Assembly: GCA_002500925.1 (NCBI GenBank)
Contig: DLTN01000086.1
Location: 1 to 20,745 of the forward strand
DNA length: 20,745 nucleotides
Source of the DNA: Gemmatimonadales bacterium UBA7835
GTDB lineage: Bacteria; Gemmatimonadota; Gemmatimonadetes; Longimicrobiales; Gaopeijiaceae
Reading direction: 5' to 3'
Shown here one piece after another: positions 1-7,563 of the stretch (the stretch's first letter is position 1; every line of letters begins with the position of its first letter). The notes under the pieces are model-generated. The model saw only the letters and a program-made list of their open reading frames with translations. It searched no databases and had not been told where the DNA came from. The position numbers and the translations under genes are program-made.

Positions 1-1
1 G

Positions 2-409
2 ATCCCTGATGAGACTAGGTCGTACCTGCTTGGCGAGGCACAGGACCTTTATTGGAACGAGATCGAATGGGAACTCATTACCGATGAGGAAGCCCGGGAT
101 GCGGGAACTCTCGCGGAGCTAACATTCCCAGGTATGCTGGCGTACGTGCGTGGACTGCTGCTGAGCGAGGTGATGCCGGATTCGCTATCTCCGGCCAGTC
201 CGCGCCCCCAAGTGGTCTCTGATGTGCTTGACTTTGTGGCAAGCCGATTGGTCGTGCTCCAGGACGAACTTTCCGATCCTGACAACAGCGACCTAGAGCG
301 CCTTCAGGCGGAAATGGAGATGACGGGAGGGCTTATCGATCGTGTCCTGTATCTATATCACGGTCTGAATGAGCAAGATATTGAGCGGTTGGAGCAGGCT
401 GAGGCCTGA
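2..409 (+). CDS. Hypothetical protein, C-terminal fragment (5' end outside the window)
   Basis: The reading frame is open from the left edge and ends at TGA 407-409, giving about 135 visible residues. The first internal Met codon is at 134, but the frame continues upstream without a stop and with equally protein-like sequence, so I treat the gene as truncated by the window edge. The visible part is acidic and rich in Leu, Glu and Asp, with no Cys, no obvious membrane segment and a helix-like C-terminus ending in Glu-rich turns. I do not recognise the family. Only 8 bases separate it from the following phosphodiesterase gene on the same strand, so co-transcription is likely. That it is coding is fairly sure; its function is unknown. 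Confidence 0.6.
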   Translation: MPDETRSYLLGEAQDLYWNEIEWELITDEEARDAGTLAELTFPGMLAYVRGLLLSEVMPDSLSPASPRPQVVSDVLDFVASRLVVLQDELSDPDNSDLERLQAEMEMTGGLIDRVLYLYHGLNEQDIERLEQAEA

Positions 410-417
410 CGCGAACG

Positions 418-1275
418 ATGGTTTTCCGGCTCAGGCCTCGCCCAGGAAGGGCGTATCTTGCCGGAGCCCCTTTACTGGTAGCTCATCGTGGGGGGAGTCG
501 GCTTGCTCCAGAAAACACGATGGCTGCGTTCGAGTCAGCTGTCAGAGACTGGGGCGCGGATATGCTAGAGTTGGACGTGCGTCTCTCTAAGGATGGCGTT
601 GTCATGGTCATTCATGACGACAGTGTCGACAGAACCACCAACGGAGCTGGGCCCGTATCGGCGTACACGAGGCAGGAGTTAAAGCAGTTAGATGCTGGGT
701 ACCGATTCCGGGATCTCGATGGCGATTTTTCCTTTCGGGGCAAGGGTGTCACGATCCCCACGCTGAATGAGCTCCTCGAAGTTTTGCCGGCTGTTTGGCT
801 CAATATAGAGGCGAAGGAGGCTAGCGTGGCCGGGCCATTAGTCGAAGTGATTCGAAATCATGGCGCTGAGTATCGAGTCCTAGTGGCTGCAGAACACGAA
901 AAGAATCGGATAGATGCCCGCGGCTATAAGGGTCCGTGGGGTGCTAGTACTAGGGACTGTGTTCTTTTTTGGATCCTCCATCGTTTACCCGGCGGAGCGG
1001 GTTTTACCCCAAAGGTAGATGCGTTTCAGGTCCCTGAGAGTTGGCACGGCTTTCGAGTGCTAACGCCCCGATTAGTCGCAGAAGCCCATAAAATGAATAT
1101 CCCTGTCCACGTCTGGACGGTAGATGATCGGGATGATATGTGTCGCTTGCTGTCTTGGGGTGTAGACGCAATTCAGACCGATCGGCCAGACATACTCTCT
1201 CAAGTCCTCGTCGCTAAGGCCGGACGACCGCCTCCACCCGTATTGAGACGCAAAAGCGCGGAAGCGTTTCTATGA
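418..1275 (+). CDS. Glycerophosphodiester phosphodiesterase family protein (GDPD, UgpQ-like)
   Basis: The predicted 285-residue protein should hydrolyse glycerophosphodiesters to glycerol-3-phosphate and an alcohol. The GDPD TIM-barrel signature is clear: HRGG at residues 23-26 followed by PENT at 31-34, ELD at 51-53 and HDD at 66-68. Together these give the His pair (H23, H66) and the metal-binding acids (E51, D53) used by the family. The C-terminal half carries the usual VHVWTVDD strand and a GVDAIQTDRP ending. Length fits single-domain bacterial GDPDs. No signal peptide is evident, so a cytoplasmic location is likely. The gene starts 8 bases after the preceding one and its stop overlaps the start of tilS (ATGA), pointing to translational coupling. 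The exact substrate cannot be read from sequence. Confidence 0.9.
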   Translation: MVFRLRPRPGRAYLAGAPLLVAHRGGSRLAPENTMAAFESAVRDWGADMLELDVRLSKDGVVMVIHDDSVDRTTNGAGPVSAYTRQELKQLDAGYRFRDLDGDFSFRGKGVTIPTLNELLEVLPAVWLNIEAKEASVAGPLVEVIRNHGAEYRVLVAAEHEKNRIDARGYKGPWGASTRDCVLFWILHRLPGGAGFTPKVDAFQVPESWHGFRVLTPRLVAEAHKMNIPVHVWTVDDRDDMCRLLSWGVDAIQTDRPDILSQVLVAKAGRPPPPVLRRKSAEAFL

Positions 1276-2696
1276 GTGGCAGATCGCCCCATGACGAAGT
1301 CGCTCAGTCAGCAGTTCTGGCCGCCCTACAGAATTTTCTGGACCAGGCCGGAGAAAGACCGCAGCTAGTGGTAGCCTTTTCAGGAGGACTTGATTCTTGT
1401 GTCCTCCTGCACGCACTGCGGTCATTGTGCCTGGCTGACCCAAGTACAGCACCGATTCTAACCGCAGCGCACTTCGATCATGGTATGCGTGATGGAAGCG
1501 AGGGAGATGCGGATTGGGTTATTGAGATGTGCGACAAATGGGCTGTCCCGCTAACCGTTGAACGAGCGGAGAAGGCTCTCGAATCCGAAGCAGATGCGCG
1601 AGAAGCACGTTACGCGTTTCTTGATCGCACTCGAATCGCTGCCGGCCACAACGCATCGGTGCTCACAGCCCACCATGCTGACGATCAGGCCGAGACGGTC
1701 TTGTTCCGAATGCTCAGAGGGACGGGGCCTGACGGTCTGCGTGGGATTGCTGGGCAGCGTAAAGGAGTGGCCCGGCCCTTGCTCGGTTTGTGGCGTGAGG
1801 ATCTAGAGGCTTATGCGGGCATAAAGAAACTCGATTGGAGGGAGGATCCGACAAACCAGTATCTTGGCTATGCGCGAAACGCGCTGCGCCACAAGATCCT
1901 TCCCGAGCTTGAACTATCGGTAACGCCCGCGGCCAAAAAATCGCTCGTTCGGCTGGCGAGGATTTCAGGGGTTGAGGCAGAAGCATGGTCCGAAGCACTA
2001 CCCATGGTCTTCGAGGTTCTCGATGGAAGACGAAACGGATTGCAAAATGAATCGCAAGGTCCGTCTCTAGATGTCGATGGAGATGCTCTAAGGGTGTTAG
2101 GTCGGCCGTTGAGGGCTCGCGTTATACGCTATCTTGCTTCCGAGGTCGGTGTGACGCTCAGTGAAGCAGGGGTGGAGAGGGTTAACCATTTTCTTTCTTC
2201 GTCTAGAAGCGGGCGATCGATCGATCTAGGTGGCGGTGCGATCGCGAGGCTGCAGTTCGAAAGGGTGGTCTTCTTGGGTAGCCGTCCAAGTCTTGAGCCT
2301 GCCCGATCACAGGTAGACGAGACCGTGGTGATCAAGTCGGGAAGCCAAGGTGACGGTGAAGTTAGGCTTGCTGGTAAGAGGTACCGGGTCGTATGGGCTG
2401 AAGAACCGTCAAGCGATCTTGAAAAAGAAGACGAAGCTTTCTTCGAACTCGCGGGCCTACTGTTTCCGTTGGAGGTACGAGCTAGGGCTCCCGGGGATCG
2501 CCTGCGCAATAGCGCTGGTTCACGTAAAGTGAAGAAAATAATGCTGGAGCATCGTATTCCTCTTAGGCAACGGGAGGCAATGCCGGTGCTCGTCGATGCT
2601 CGGGGAGAGGTGCTATGGGTCCCCGGTGTCGCTCGCTCCACGGATGCCGCGCCGAAGGCGGGTGCACCCTCGCTCAGAGTTAGGATTTTGCCATGA
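1272..2696 (+). CDS. tilS: tRNA(Ile)-lysidine synthase TilS
   Basis: This 474-residue protein should attach lysine to C34 of the CAU-anticodon tRNA-Ile, using ATP, so that the tRNA reads AUA and is charged by IleRS. The N-terminal PP-loop ATPase motif SGGLDS is at residues 37-42. It is followed by HFDHG at 67-71 and the TAHHADDQAETVLFRMLRG block around 132-150, all typical of TilS. The C-terminal region has the TilS_C signature: RAPGDRL, then KVKKIMLEHRIP, then VLWVPGVARS. Length matches the long, E. coli-like form with extra C-terminal domains. The start overlaps the upstream gene by ATGA, and the stop overlaps hpt in the same way. A tilS-hpt-ftsH order is widely conserved in bacteria and supports the call. 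Confidence 0.95.
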   Translation: MSGRSPHDEVAQSAVLAALQNFLDQAGERPQLVVAFSGGLDSCVLLHALRSLCLADPSTAPILTAAHFDHGMRDGSEGDADWVIEMCDKWAVPLTVERAEKALESEADAREARYAFLDRTRIAAGHNASVLTAHHADDQAETVLFRMLRGTGPDGLRGIAGQRKGVARPLLGLWREDLEAYAGIKKLDWREDPTNQYLGYARNALRHKILPELELSVTPAAKKSLVRLARISGVEAEAWSEALPMVFEVLDGRRNGLQNESQGPSLDVDGDALRVLGRPLRARVIRYLASEVGVTLSEAGVERVNHFLSSSRSGRSIDLGGGAIARLQFERVVFLGSRPSLEPARSQVDETVVIKSGSQGDGEVRLAGKRYRVVWAEEPSSDLEKEDEAFFELAGLLFPLEVRARAPGDRLRNSAGSRKVKKIMLEHRIPLRQREAMPVLVDARGEVLWVPGVARSTDAAPKAGAPSLRVRILP

Positions 2697-3217
2697 CAGG
2701 AGATCGCGCAGGTCACGAGATCGTGTACTCGGAAGAAACCATCAGTACCCGGGTTAGGGAACTGGGCCGCGAGGTATCCGACGCGTACTCTGAGGAGGAC
2801 AGGCTGGTTGTGATAGGGGTGCTAAAGGGATCATTCCTATTCTTGGCAGATCTCGTCCGAGCTATCGCGGTTCCGCATGAAATTGATTTCCTCATAGCGT
2901 CTAGTTACGGAGACGCGATGGTTTCAAGCGGTCAGGTAGAGTTCCGCTGTGACCCTAGAACTGATGTCAAAGGCCGAGCGGTTTTGCTTGTGGAGGATGT
3001 AATTGATTCGGGAATGACGATGTCGAAGCTTGTTCCTCGGATAGAATCTCTCGGAGCATCTCGTGTCGATGTTATTTCCTTACTGCATAAGCGCGTGTCG
3101 GCAGAGTCACTTGAACCTCGGTGGGTAGGGTTCGATGCACCCAAATCGTTCCTTGTGGGGTATGGACTCGATCATGCAGAAGCCTTTCGTCATCTCCCTT
3201 ATATAGCGAGCATTTAA
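2693..3217 (+). CDS. hpt: Hypoxanthine phosphoribosyltransferase
   Basis: The 174-residue enzyme salvages hypoxanthine (and usually guanine) by transferring ribose-5-phosphate from PRPP to give IMP or GMP. The type I PRTase PRPP loop is at about residues 98-111 (LLVEDVIDSGMT), with the acidic pair E101/D102. The early VLKGSFLF strand at 43-50 and the SSYGD flexible loop at 70-74 are typical of HPRT. The loop reads DSG where many homologues have DTG, a common conservative variant. The ATG lies in the ATGA overlap with tilS, so translation is probably coupled. A 10-bp hairpin begins directly after the stop codon, before ftsH. The protein is cytoplasmic, and its purine salvage role connects with the PNP gene at 9530. 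Confidence 0.94.
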   Translation: MTGDRAGHEIVYSEETISTRVRELGREVSDAYSEEDRLVVIGVLKGSFLFLADLVRAIAVPHEIDFLIASSYGDAMVSSGQVEFRCDPRTDVKGRAVLLVEDVIDSGMTMSKLVPRIESLGASRVDVISLLHKRVSAESLEPRWVGFDAPKSFLVGYGLDHAEAFRHLPYIASI

Positions 3218-3241
3218 GGCCCGAGCGGGATCGCTTGGGCC
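3218..3241 (+). other. Strong intercistronic hairpin between hpt and ftsH
   Basis: Bases 3218-3227 (GGCCCGAGCG) pair with 3232-3241 (CGCTTGGGCC) around a GGAT loop, giving a 10-bp stem with a single G-U pair. It starts on the base after the hpt stop codon. No T-run follows (the next bases are CGCACTACAG), so it is not a standard intrinsic terminator. It could be an mRNA-stability or processing element, or an attenuating structure setting FtsH level relative to Hpt. The pairing is seen directly; the role is inferred. Confidence 0.5.
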
Positions 3242-3259
3242 CGCACTACAGAGACATCG

Positions 3260-5284
3260 ATGTCAAACGATCCGATCAAGCCCGATCCCAATCAGCGCCT
3301 AGGCCGCGTTTCAAAGAACGCAGCATTTCTAATGCTCTCGGCGGTTGTATTCCTCCTGCTCATGCAGTCTGTCCGTGGTGAGGAAGGAGCCCCCGCTCGG
3401 GTTACATACTCGCAGTTCATCGAGTACCTCGATCAAGGTCTCGTGCACAGGGTCACATTCCTGGATAGGGCGATGGAGGGCGAGTTCACCCAGCCGATAA
3501 CCATCGAAGGCGGAGAATTCGTAAAATTTGAGTCGATGACCCCTGGAGATGTGACAGATGGTTTACTAAGCGAGTTAGCTAATCAGAATGTCATAGTTGA
3601 TGCCGAGCAGCCAGAGGCGGGTTGGGGGACATTCCTGCTCGGGGCGCTGCCTTGGCTTCTCTTCATAGCTTTTTGGATCTGGATTTTTCGGACTATGCAA
3701 GGGGGTGGAAACCGCGCGTTTCAGTTTGGGCGATCCAAGGCCAAACTGATATCACCCGACACGCCCAAAGTGACGTTCGCTGACGTAGCAGGAGCGGATG
3801 AGGCTAAGGAAGAGCTATCTGAGATTATCGAGTTCCTCAAAGATCCTGCAAAATTTTCTCGGCTCGGTGGGCGCCTACCTAAAGGGGTTCTGCTTGTTGG
3901 GCCTCCGGGAACCGGTAAGACACTTCTCGCACGGGCAGTCGCCGGTGAGGCTGGGCGTCCCTTCTTTCAGATGTCGGGCTCGGACTTTGTTGAGATGTTT
4001 GTGGGGGTCGGTGCCTCGCGAGTGAGAGATCTGTTTGAGCAGGGCCAGGCCCATGCTCCGTGCATCATCTTCGTGGACGAAATTGATGCGGTGGGACGTC
4101 ACCGGGGAGCGGGGCTCGGGGGAGGACATGATGAGCGTGAACAGACGCTCAACGCCCTTCTCGTTGAAATGGACGGCTTCGAATCGAACGAGGGCGTCAT
4201 CCTCTTAGCCGCCACCAACCGTCCAGACGTTCTTGATCCGGCGCTCTTAAGACCGGGCCGTTTTGATCGTCAAGTCGTGGTTGACGCGCCAGACGTGAAA
4301 GGCCGTGAGGGTATTCTCAAGGTTCATGCGAAAAAGCTTCCCTTAGATGAGGATGTTGTCCTCTCGGTTATCGCTCGGGGAACACCGGGTATGAGCGGCG
4401 CCGATCTCTCAAATATTTGTAATGAGGCAGCGCTTCTGGCCGCTCGTCGGGATGGGGATAAGGTCTCGATGAACGATTTCGAGATAGCGAAGGACAAAGT
4501 CATGCTCGGGACTGAGCGAAAGAGCCTTGTCCTAAACGAGCGTGAGCGGAAGCTCACCGCCTATCATGAGGCAGGGCACGCAGTGATGGGATTGAGGGTG
4601 CCGGGGCTTGACCCGGTTCACAAGGTCACGATCGTGCCTCGTGGACGTGCGCTGGGGATCACTGCCAGTTTGCCCGAGGAGGATCGGCACTCTTATACGA
4701 AAGAGTGGATGGAGGGCCAGCTTGCGATGCTGTTTGGCGGCCGAGTCGCGGAGGAATTGGTATTTGGAGTGAACGCGGTCACCACGGGTGCGGGAAATGA
4801 CATCGAGCGCGCTACATCGATGGCTCGTAGGATGGTAACGTCATTCGGGATGAGTGAAGTAATTGGATTGGTTGCTTTGGACGACAATGAGCAAGAGGTA
4901 TTCCTCGGACGTGAGATCCAGCAGCGCCGCACAGTGAGCGAGCACACTCACAGGATGGTTGACGAGGAAGTGAAGCGTTTTCTCGACGAAGCACATGGCA
5001 GAGCTCATGACGTGCTGAACGAGCATAACGATCTGCTGGAAAGGATCGCACAAGCGCTGTTAGATCGTGAAACTATAGGGCGTTCAGAAATCCAAGCGCT
5101 GGACCGAGGCGATCCTCTTCCACCTCTCCCAGAACCAGAAGAAGCGCCGGAATCAGTTGGCGCACAGCCGATCACTAAACCAGCGGACGAGGCGACGCCT
5201 AGATCGTTCGGCCTCGGTGGTGAAGGCCCGTTGCCAGAGCCGGCTCCGGGTTACGTGGATGGCAAGAAAAATGAGGTGCCCTAA
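3260..5284 (+). CDS. ftsH: ATP-dependent zinc metalloprotease FtsH
   Basis: This 674-residue protein is the membrane-bound AAA+ protease that extracts and degrades membrane proteins and some cytosolic regulators. Two transmembrane segments (about residues 21-38 and 124-145) flank a periplasmic domain. The AAA module has Walker A GPPGTGKT at 214-221, Walker B IIFVDEID at 269-276 and the second region of homology near 319-337 ending RPGRFDR. The zinc site HEAGH is at 436-440, with a third-ligand Asp at about 514 in GAGNDIERA. After the protease domain comes an unusually Pro/Glu-rich tail of some 60 residues, probably disordered. The ribosome binding site is weak (CAGAGA shortly before the ATG). 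It follows hpt after a hairpin, and a candidate terminator lies downstream. Confidence 0.97.
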   Translation: MSNDPIKPDPNQRLGRVSKNAAFLMLSAVVFLLLMQSVRGEEGAPARVTYSQFIEYLDQGLVHRVTFLDRAMEGEFTQPITIEGGEFVKFESMTPGDVTDGLLSELANQNVIVDAEQPEAGWGTFLLGALPWLLFIAFWIWIFRTMQGGGNRAFQFGRSKAKLISPDTPKVTFADVAGADEAKEELSEIIEFLKDPAKFSRLGGRLPKGVLLVGPPGTGKTLLARAVAGEAGRPFFQMSGSDFVEMFVGVGASRVRDLFEQGQAHAPCIIFVDEIDAVGRHRGAGLGGGHDEREQTLNALLVEMDGFESNEGVILLAATNRPDVLDPALLRPGRFDRQVVVDAPDVKGREGILKVHAKKLPLDEDVVLSVIARGTPGMSGADLSNICNEAALLAARRDGDKVSMNDFEIAKDKVMLGTERKSLVLNERERKLTAYHEAGHAVMGLRVPGLDPVHKVTIVPRGRALGITASLPEEDRHSYTKEWMEGQLAMLFGGRVAEELVFGVNAVTTGAGNDIERATSMARRMVTSFGMSEVIGLVALDDNEQEVFLGREIQQRRTVSEHTHRMVDEEVKRFLDEAHGRAHDVLNEHNDLLERIAQALLDRETIGRSEIQALDRGDPLPPLPEPEEAPESVGAQPITKPADEATPRSFGLGGEGPLPEPAPGYVDGKKNEVP

Positions 5285-5311
5285 GAGATCGGTGGCGCTC
5301 AGGAGAGTAGG

Positions 5312-5340
5312 GTGGGGTGAAGAGACTCATCCCACGTTTT
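5312..5340 (+). terminator. Candidate intrinsic terminator after ftsH
   Basis: GTGGGGTGA (5312-5320) pairs with TCATCCCAC (5327-5335) across a 6-base loop, giving a 9-bp stem with one G-U pair. It is followed by GTTTT and a T-rich stretch (GGGTTTCTTCT). It sits 28 bases after the ftsH stop. The T-tract is interrupted by Gs, so termination may be partial. It would separate the GDPD-tilS-hpt-ftsH unit from cdaA. Confidence 0.6.
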
Positions 5341-5469
5341 GGGTTTCTTCTATGCGAAACACCTGCGATTGGTGCATGTTCAAACCAAGGGTCTCACGCA
5401 AGGAGCGCAGGAGCCGTACCTTAACGAGACAGCCGTGACTCACCGGTAAGCACCACCCGGAGCCAAAAC
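5341..5469 (+). other. Non-coding leader before cdaA
   Basis: No convincing gene lies between the ftsH terminator and the cdaA start. Two nested inverted repeats are visible: CCTGCG (5362-5367) with CGCAGG (5406-5411), and inside it TTGGT (5369-5373) with ACCAA (5384-5388). They could form a modest leader structure, but the loops are long and I would not call a riboswitch. A Shine-Dalgarno-like CGGAG ends 7 bases before the GTG start of cdaA. Many bacteria have folP at this place; nothing here resembles it. Confidence 0.35.
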
Positions 5470-6282
5470 GTGACAACGATCCTGGAAAACCTCCAGTTCC
5501 TTCGGATAGGCTGGACTGACCTTTTGGAGATCGTGATTGTCGCGTTTCTGCTCTATCGGGTACTCCTGGTCCTCCAGCGTACCCGCGCCATGCAGATCAT
5601 TCTTGGACTGGCCATCCTCGGGTCGTTGTACGGACTGTCACGCCTTCTTGATCTCATTCTCATCCGCACTCTGCTAGAGACGTCGTTCCAGTATGGTGCG
5701 ATAGCCGCTCTCGTAGTCTTTCAACCCGAACTGCGGGTTGCGTTAGCTAGACTTGGACAAAGTAGAATGGTCCGAGCGTTTCAGCGCTTAGAGGGCAGCC
5801 CTGCTGCCGACGATATTATGGAAGCGGTTGAGCGACTGTCTCAAGCTCGTTGGGGGGCGATAATCTGTGTCGAGCAAGAGGTCGGACTCGGTGAGTATGC
5901 AGATACGGGTAGTGCGGTCGATGCAAAGGTCACAGCCGATATGCTTTCGATGATCTTTAATCCAAATTCACCCCTCCATGATGGGGCAGTGCTTATTGGA
6001 GGAGATCGGATTCGTGTCGCGGGGGCGATCCTTCCATTGACTCAGGCGACCATGAAGGATCGCTCGCTGGGTACGCGTCACCGTGCTGCAATTGGGTTGA
6101 GCGAAGAAACTGACGCGATTGTAGTTGTAGTGAGCGAAGAAACATCTCAGATATCGGTAGCCCGCATGGGTCGGCTGGAGCGCAATGTGTCGTTGGAGAG
6201 ATTGCGTACTCTGCTACAGGGCGTCGATCCGGCTTTGAAGAAGGATCGGTCATCCGTTTCTAACCCGGTCACCCAATCCTGA
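5470..6282 (+). CDS. cdaA: Diadenylate cyclase CdaA (c-di-AMP synthase)
   Basis: The 270-residue membrane enzyme should condense two ATP into cyclic di-AMP, a second messenger controlling potassium and osmolyte balance and cell-wall homeostasis. Hydrophobic helices fill roughly residues 17-85, as in CdaA/DacA proteins. The catalytic DAC domain then shows DGA at 171-173 and RHR at 203-205, plus the SEE motif at 222-224. Length agrees with the usual 270 or so. The start is GTG with a good CGGAG ribosome site 7 bases upstream. The usual partners cdaR (YbbR domain) and glmM are not adjacent; exbB follows after a promoter-bearing gap. The cyclase assignment is secure; its regulation here is unknown. 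Confidence 0.95.
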   Translation: MTTILENLQFLRIGWTDLLEIVIVAFLLYRVLLVLQRTRAMQIILGLAILGSLYGLSRLLDLILIRTLLETSFQYGAIAALVVFQPELRVALARLGQSRMVRAFQRLEGSPAADDIMEAVERLSQARWGAIICVEQEVGLGEYADTGSAVDAKVTADMLSMIFNPNSPLHDGAVLIGGDRIRVAGAILPLTQATMKDRSLGTRHRAAIGLSEETDAIVVVVSEETSQISVARMGRLERNVSLERLRTLLQGVDPALKKDRSSVSNPVTQS

Positions 6283-6296
6283 CTTCCAAGAAAAAA

Positions 6297-6340
6297 TAGG
6301 CGACACCTCGTTGACACGTTTCCGGGAAGCCGCCTAAATT
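6297..6340 (+). promoter_or_regulatory. Sigma70-like promoter with embedded dyads, upstream of the exbB-exbD-exbD-tonB operon
   Basis: A perfect -35 box TTGACA (6311-6316) is followed after 18 bases by TAAATT (6335-6340), which matches 4 of 6 positions of the -10 consensus. A short dyad TTCC-G-GGAA (6320-6328) sits in the spacer. A perfect 6-base inverted repeat TAGGCG (6297-6302) / CGCCTA (6331-6336) spans the -35 box and overlaps the -10. The layout suggests an operator. Transcription would begin near 6347, about 70 bases before exbB. The motifs are seen; promoter activity and repressor binding are inferred. Confidence 0.55.
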
Positions 6341-6419
6341 GGCGCGTCTTTTCCGGTGTAAGGCCTGAGCGGTCAAAAGCCGGGGTGCATAGCGCTGCCC
6401 AATCAGGAGCGAAGTCTTC

Positions 6420-7088
6420 GTGGGATCCCAATATCGGCTGCTGACCCTTTTCGCAGACGGCGGGTTGATGATGTACCCGCTCGTGCTCTGCTCAATGATA
6501 TCGGTCGGCGTGATGATCGCGAAGTTCTTCACACTGCGAATCGCCCATAAGGGCTCGAACAGAGTGCTCGAAGATGTGGACGAAATGGTTAAGCGAGGTG
6601 ACGTAACTGGGGCGATTGAACTGTGTTACAACACTCCTGGACCGGCGTCGGCGATTCTTCTCGCGGGACTGCGTCGGATTGAGGGCAAGAAGCTTAACGA
6701 CGGAGAGCTTGAGAGCACGGTCGCTACCATCGGGACTATTGAGCTCAGCTTCCTAGAGCGAGGCCTCGTTATCCTTGCAACGATTGCGAATGTGGCACCG
6801 CTGATGGGCTTTCTCGGTACGGTTTACGGTATGGTGATGGCTTTTGCGGCGATTGAAGCGGCGGGGAACGTCGATCCTGCGCTCGTCGCTGGGGGAATTA
6901 AGGTCGCACTGCTTACCACGGCAGCTGGTCTCGTGATCGCAGTCCCCGTAAACATTGCATACAACTTCTTCGTAACGCGGATTGATCAGTTGGTTACCGA
7001 TATGGAACACGGCGCGTCGAAGATTATGAGTCTAGCGTGGGATCTTGAAAGAGACGGCAAGATCGAGATCGTCAAGAGTGGAACCTGA
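6420..7088 (+). CDS. exbB: ExbB/TolQ/MotA-family proton channel protein
   Basis: The 222-residue inner-membrane protein should form the pentameric proton channel that, with ExbD, drives TonB. Three hydrophobic segments lie at about residues 17-38, 115-142 and 160-185. The conserved MotA/TolQ/ExbB core is plain: APLMGFLGTVYGMVMAF around 126-142, then a Gly-rich stretch leading into ALLTTAAGLVIAVPVNIAYN. Thr residues in the second and third segments fit the proton pathway. The start is GTG, with AGGAG 10 bases upstream. It begins a four-gene set with two ExbD proteins and TonB, which favours a TonB system over Tol-Pal or a flagellar motor. No tolB, pal or tolA is nearby in the window. Confidence 0.9.
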   Translation: MGSQYRLLTLFADGGLMMYPLVLCSMISVGVMIAKFFTLRIAHKGSNRVLEDVDEMVKRGDVTGAIELCYNTPGPASAILLAGLRRIEGKKLNDGELESTVATIGTIELSFLERGLVILATIANVAPLMGFLGTVYGMVMAFAAIEAAGNVDPALVAGGIKVALLTTAAGLVIAVPVNIAYNFFVTRIDQLVTDMEHGASKIMSLAWDLERDGKIEIVKSGT

Positions 7089-7134
7089 CACACACAGATC
7101 CAGTATTTTCTGAAAACCAACAGGCCGGACGGAT

Positions 7135-7560
7135 ATGGCAGTTCTGAATAAGAAAAAGTCGAAGGTCAGTGACGATATTCCAACCTCGTCGATGGCGGAC
7201 ATTGCTTTTCTTCTCCTGATTTTCTTCTTGGTTACGACGACCTTTCCTAAAGATAAAGGGTTGGCGGTCGTACTCCCTGAGCCGGGAGAGGAAGCACAGG
7301 TCAGCCAGAAGAACATTCTGCACCTAATCGTTCAACCGAGCGGCATCGTCGAGGTGAAGCGCGGTGAGAGTCAGCAGGTGCAACAGATGCGTCCAAGGGA
7401 GATTGAGGGTCTCTGGCGGCAGGAAGTGAGCCAGAACCCAAACCTGATCGCCGCGGTGAAGACGCACCCTGAGGCTCCATATCGCCACATGGTTGACGTG
7501 CTTGATGGACTCCACGCCGCTAACGCTGAGCGTATCTCCCTTCAAATCTTGGAGAACTAG
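7135..7560 (+). CDS. exbD: ExbD/TolR biopolymer transport protein, first copy
   Basis: This 141-residue protein has a Lys-rich cytoplasmic start, one transmembrane helix at about 20-38 and a periplasmic domain, the ExbD/TolR plan. The functional Asp of the helix is D22 in SSMADIAFLLLIFF. The periplasmic part carries the usual TolR-like fold signature, with an N-terminal ILHL strand and a late YRHMVDVLDGL segment. It follows exbB by 46 bases and is followed 3 bases later by a second exbD. The transmembrane-coding DNA is identical over 32 bases to the second copy, while the periplasmic domains have diverged, suggesting a duplication and specialisation. Confidence 0.9.
   Translation: MAVLNKKKSKVSDDIPTSSMADIAFLLLIFFLVTTTFPKDKGLAVVLPEPGEEAQVSQKNILHLIVQPSGIVEVKRGESQQVQQMRPREIEGLWRQEVSQNPNLIAAVKTHPEAPYRHMVDVLDGLHAANAERISLQILEN
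7189..7220 (+). repeat. 32-base direct repeat, copy 1, in exbD transmembrane region
   Basis: Bases 7189-7220 are identical to 7627-7658. Both encode SMADIAFLLLI-type residues around the essential Asp of ExbD. Identity at synonymous positions over the whole stretch is more than protein conservation alone would require. Confidence 0.8.
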
Positions 7561-7563
7561 ACC

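Noticed and set aside
1041..1060. TGGCAC element as a sigma54 -24 site
   Set aside because: Lies inside a coding region and lacks the -12 TTGC at the right spacing; other TGGCAC hits also fail.
2129..2716. 195-residue minus-strand ORF opposite tilS
   Set aside because: A Ser/Arg-rich shadow of tilS with no recognisable motif and no ribosome site.
5369..5395. Possible tRNA T-arm (GTTCAAA) in the ftsH-cdaA gap
   Set aside because: The flanking bases do not pair as a T stem and no acceptor or anticodon arm can be built.
5157..5438. 93-residue ORF overlapping the ftsH end and running into the gap
   Set aside because: Arg-rich out-of-frame product with no folP-like or other motif.
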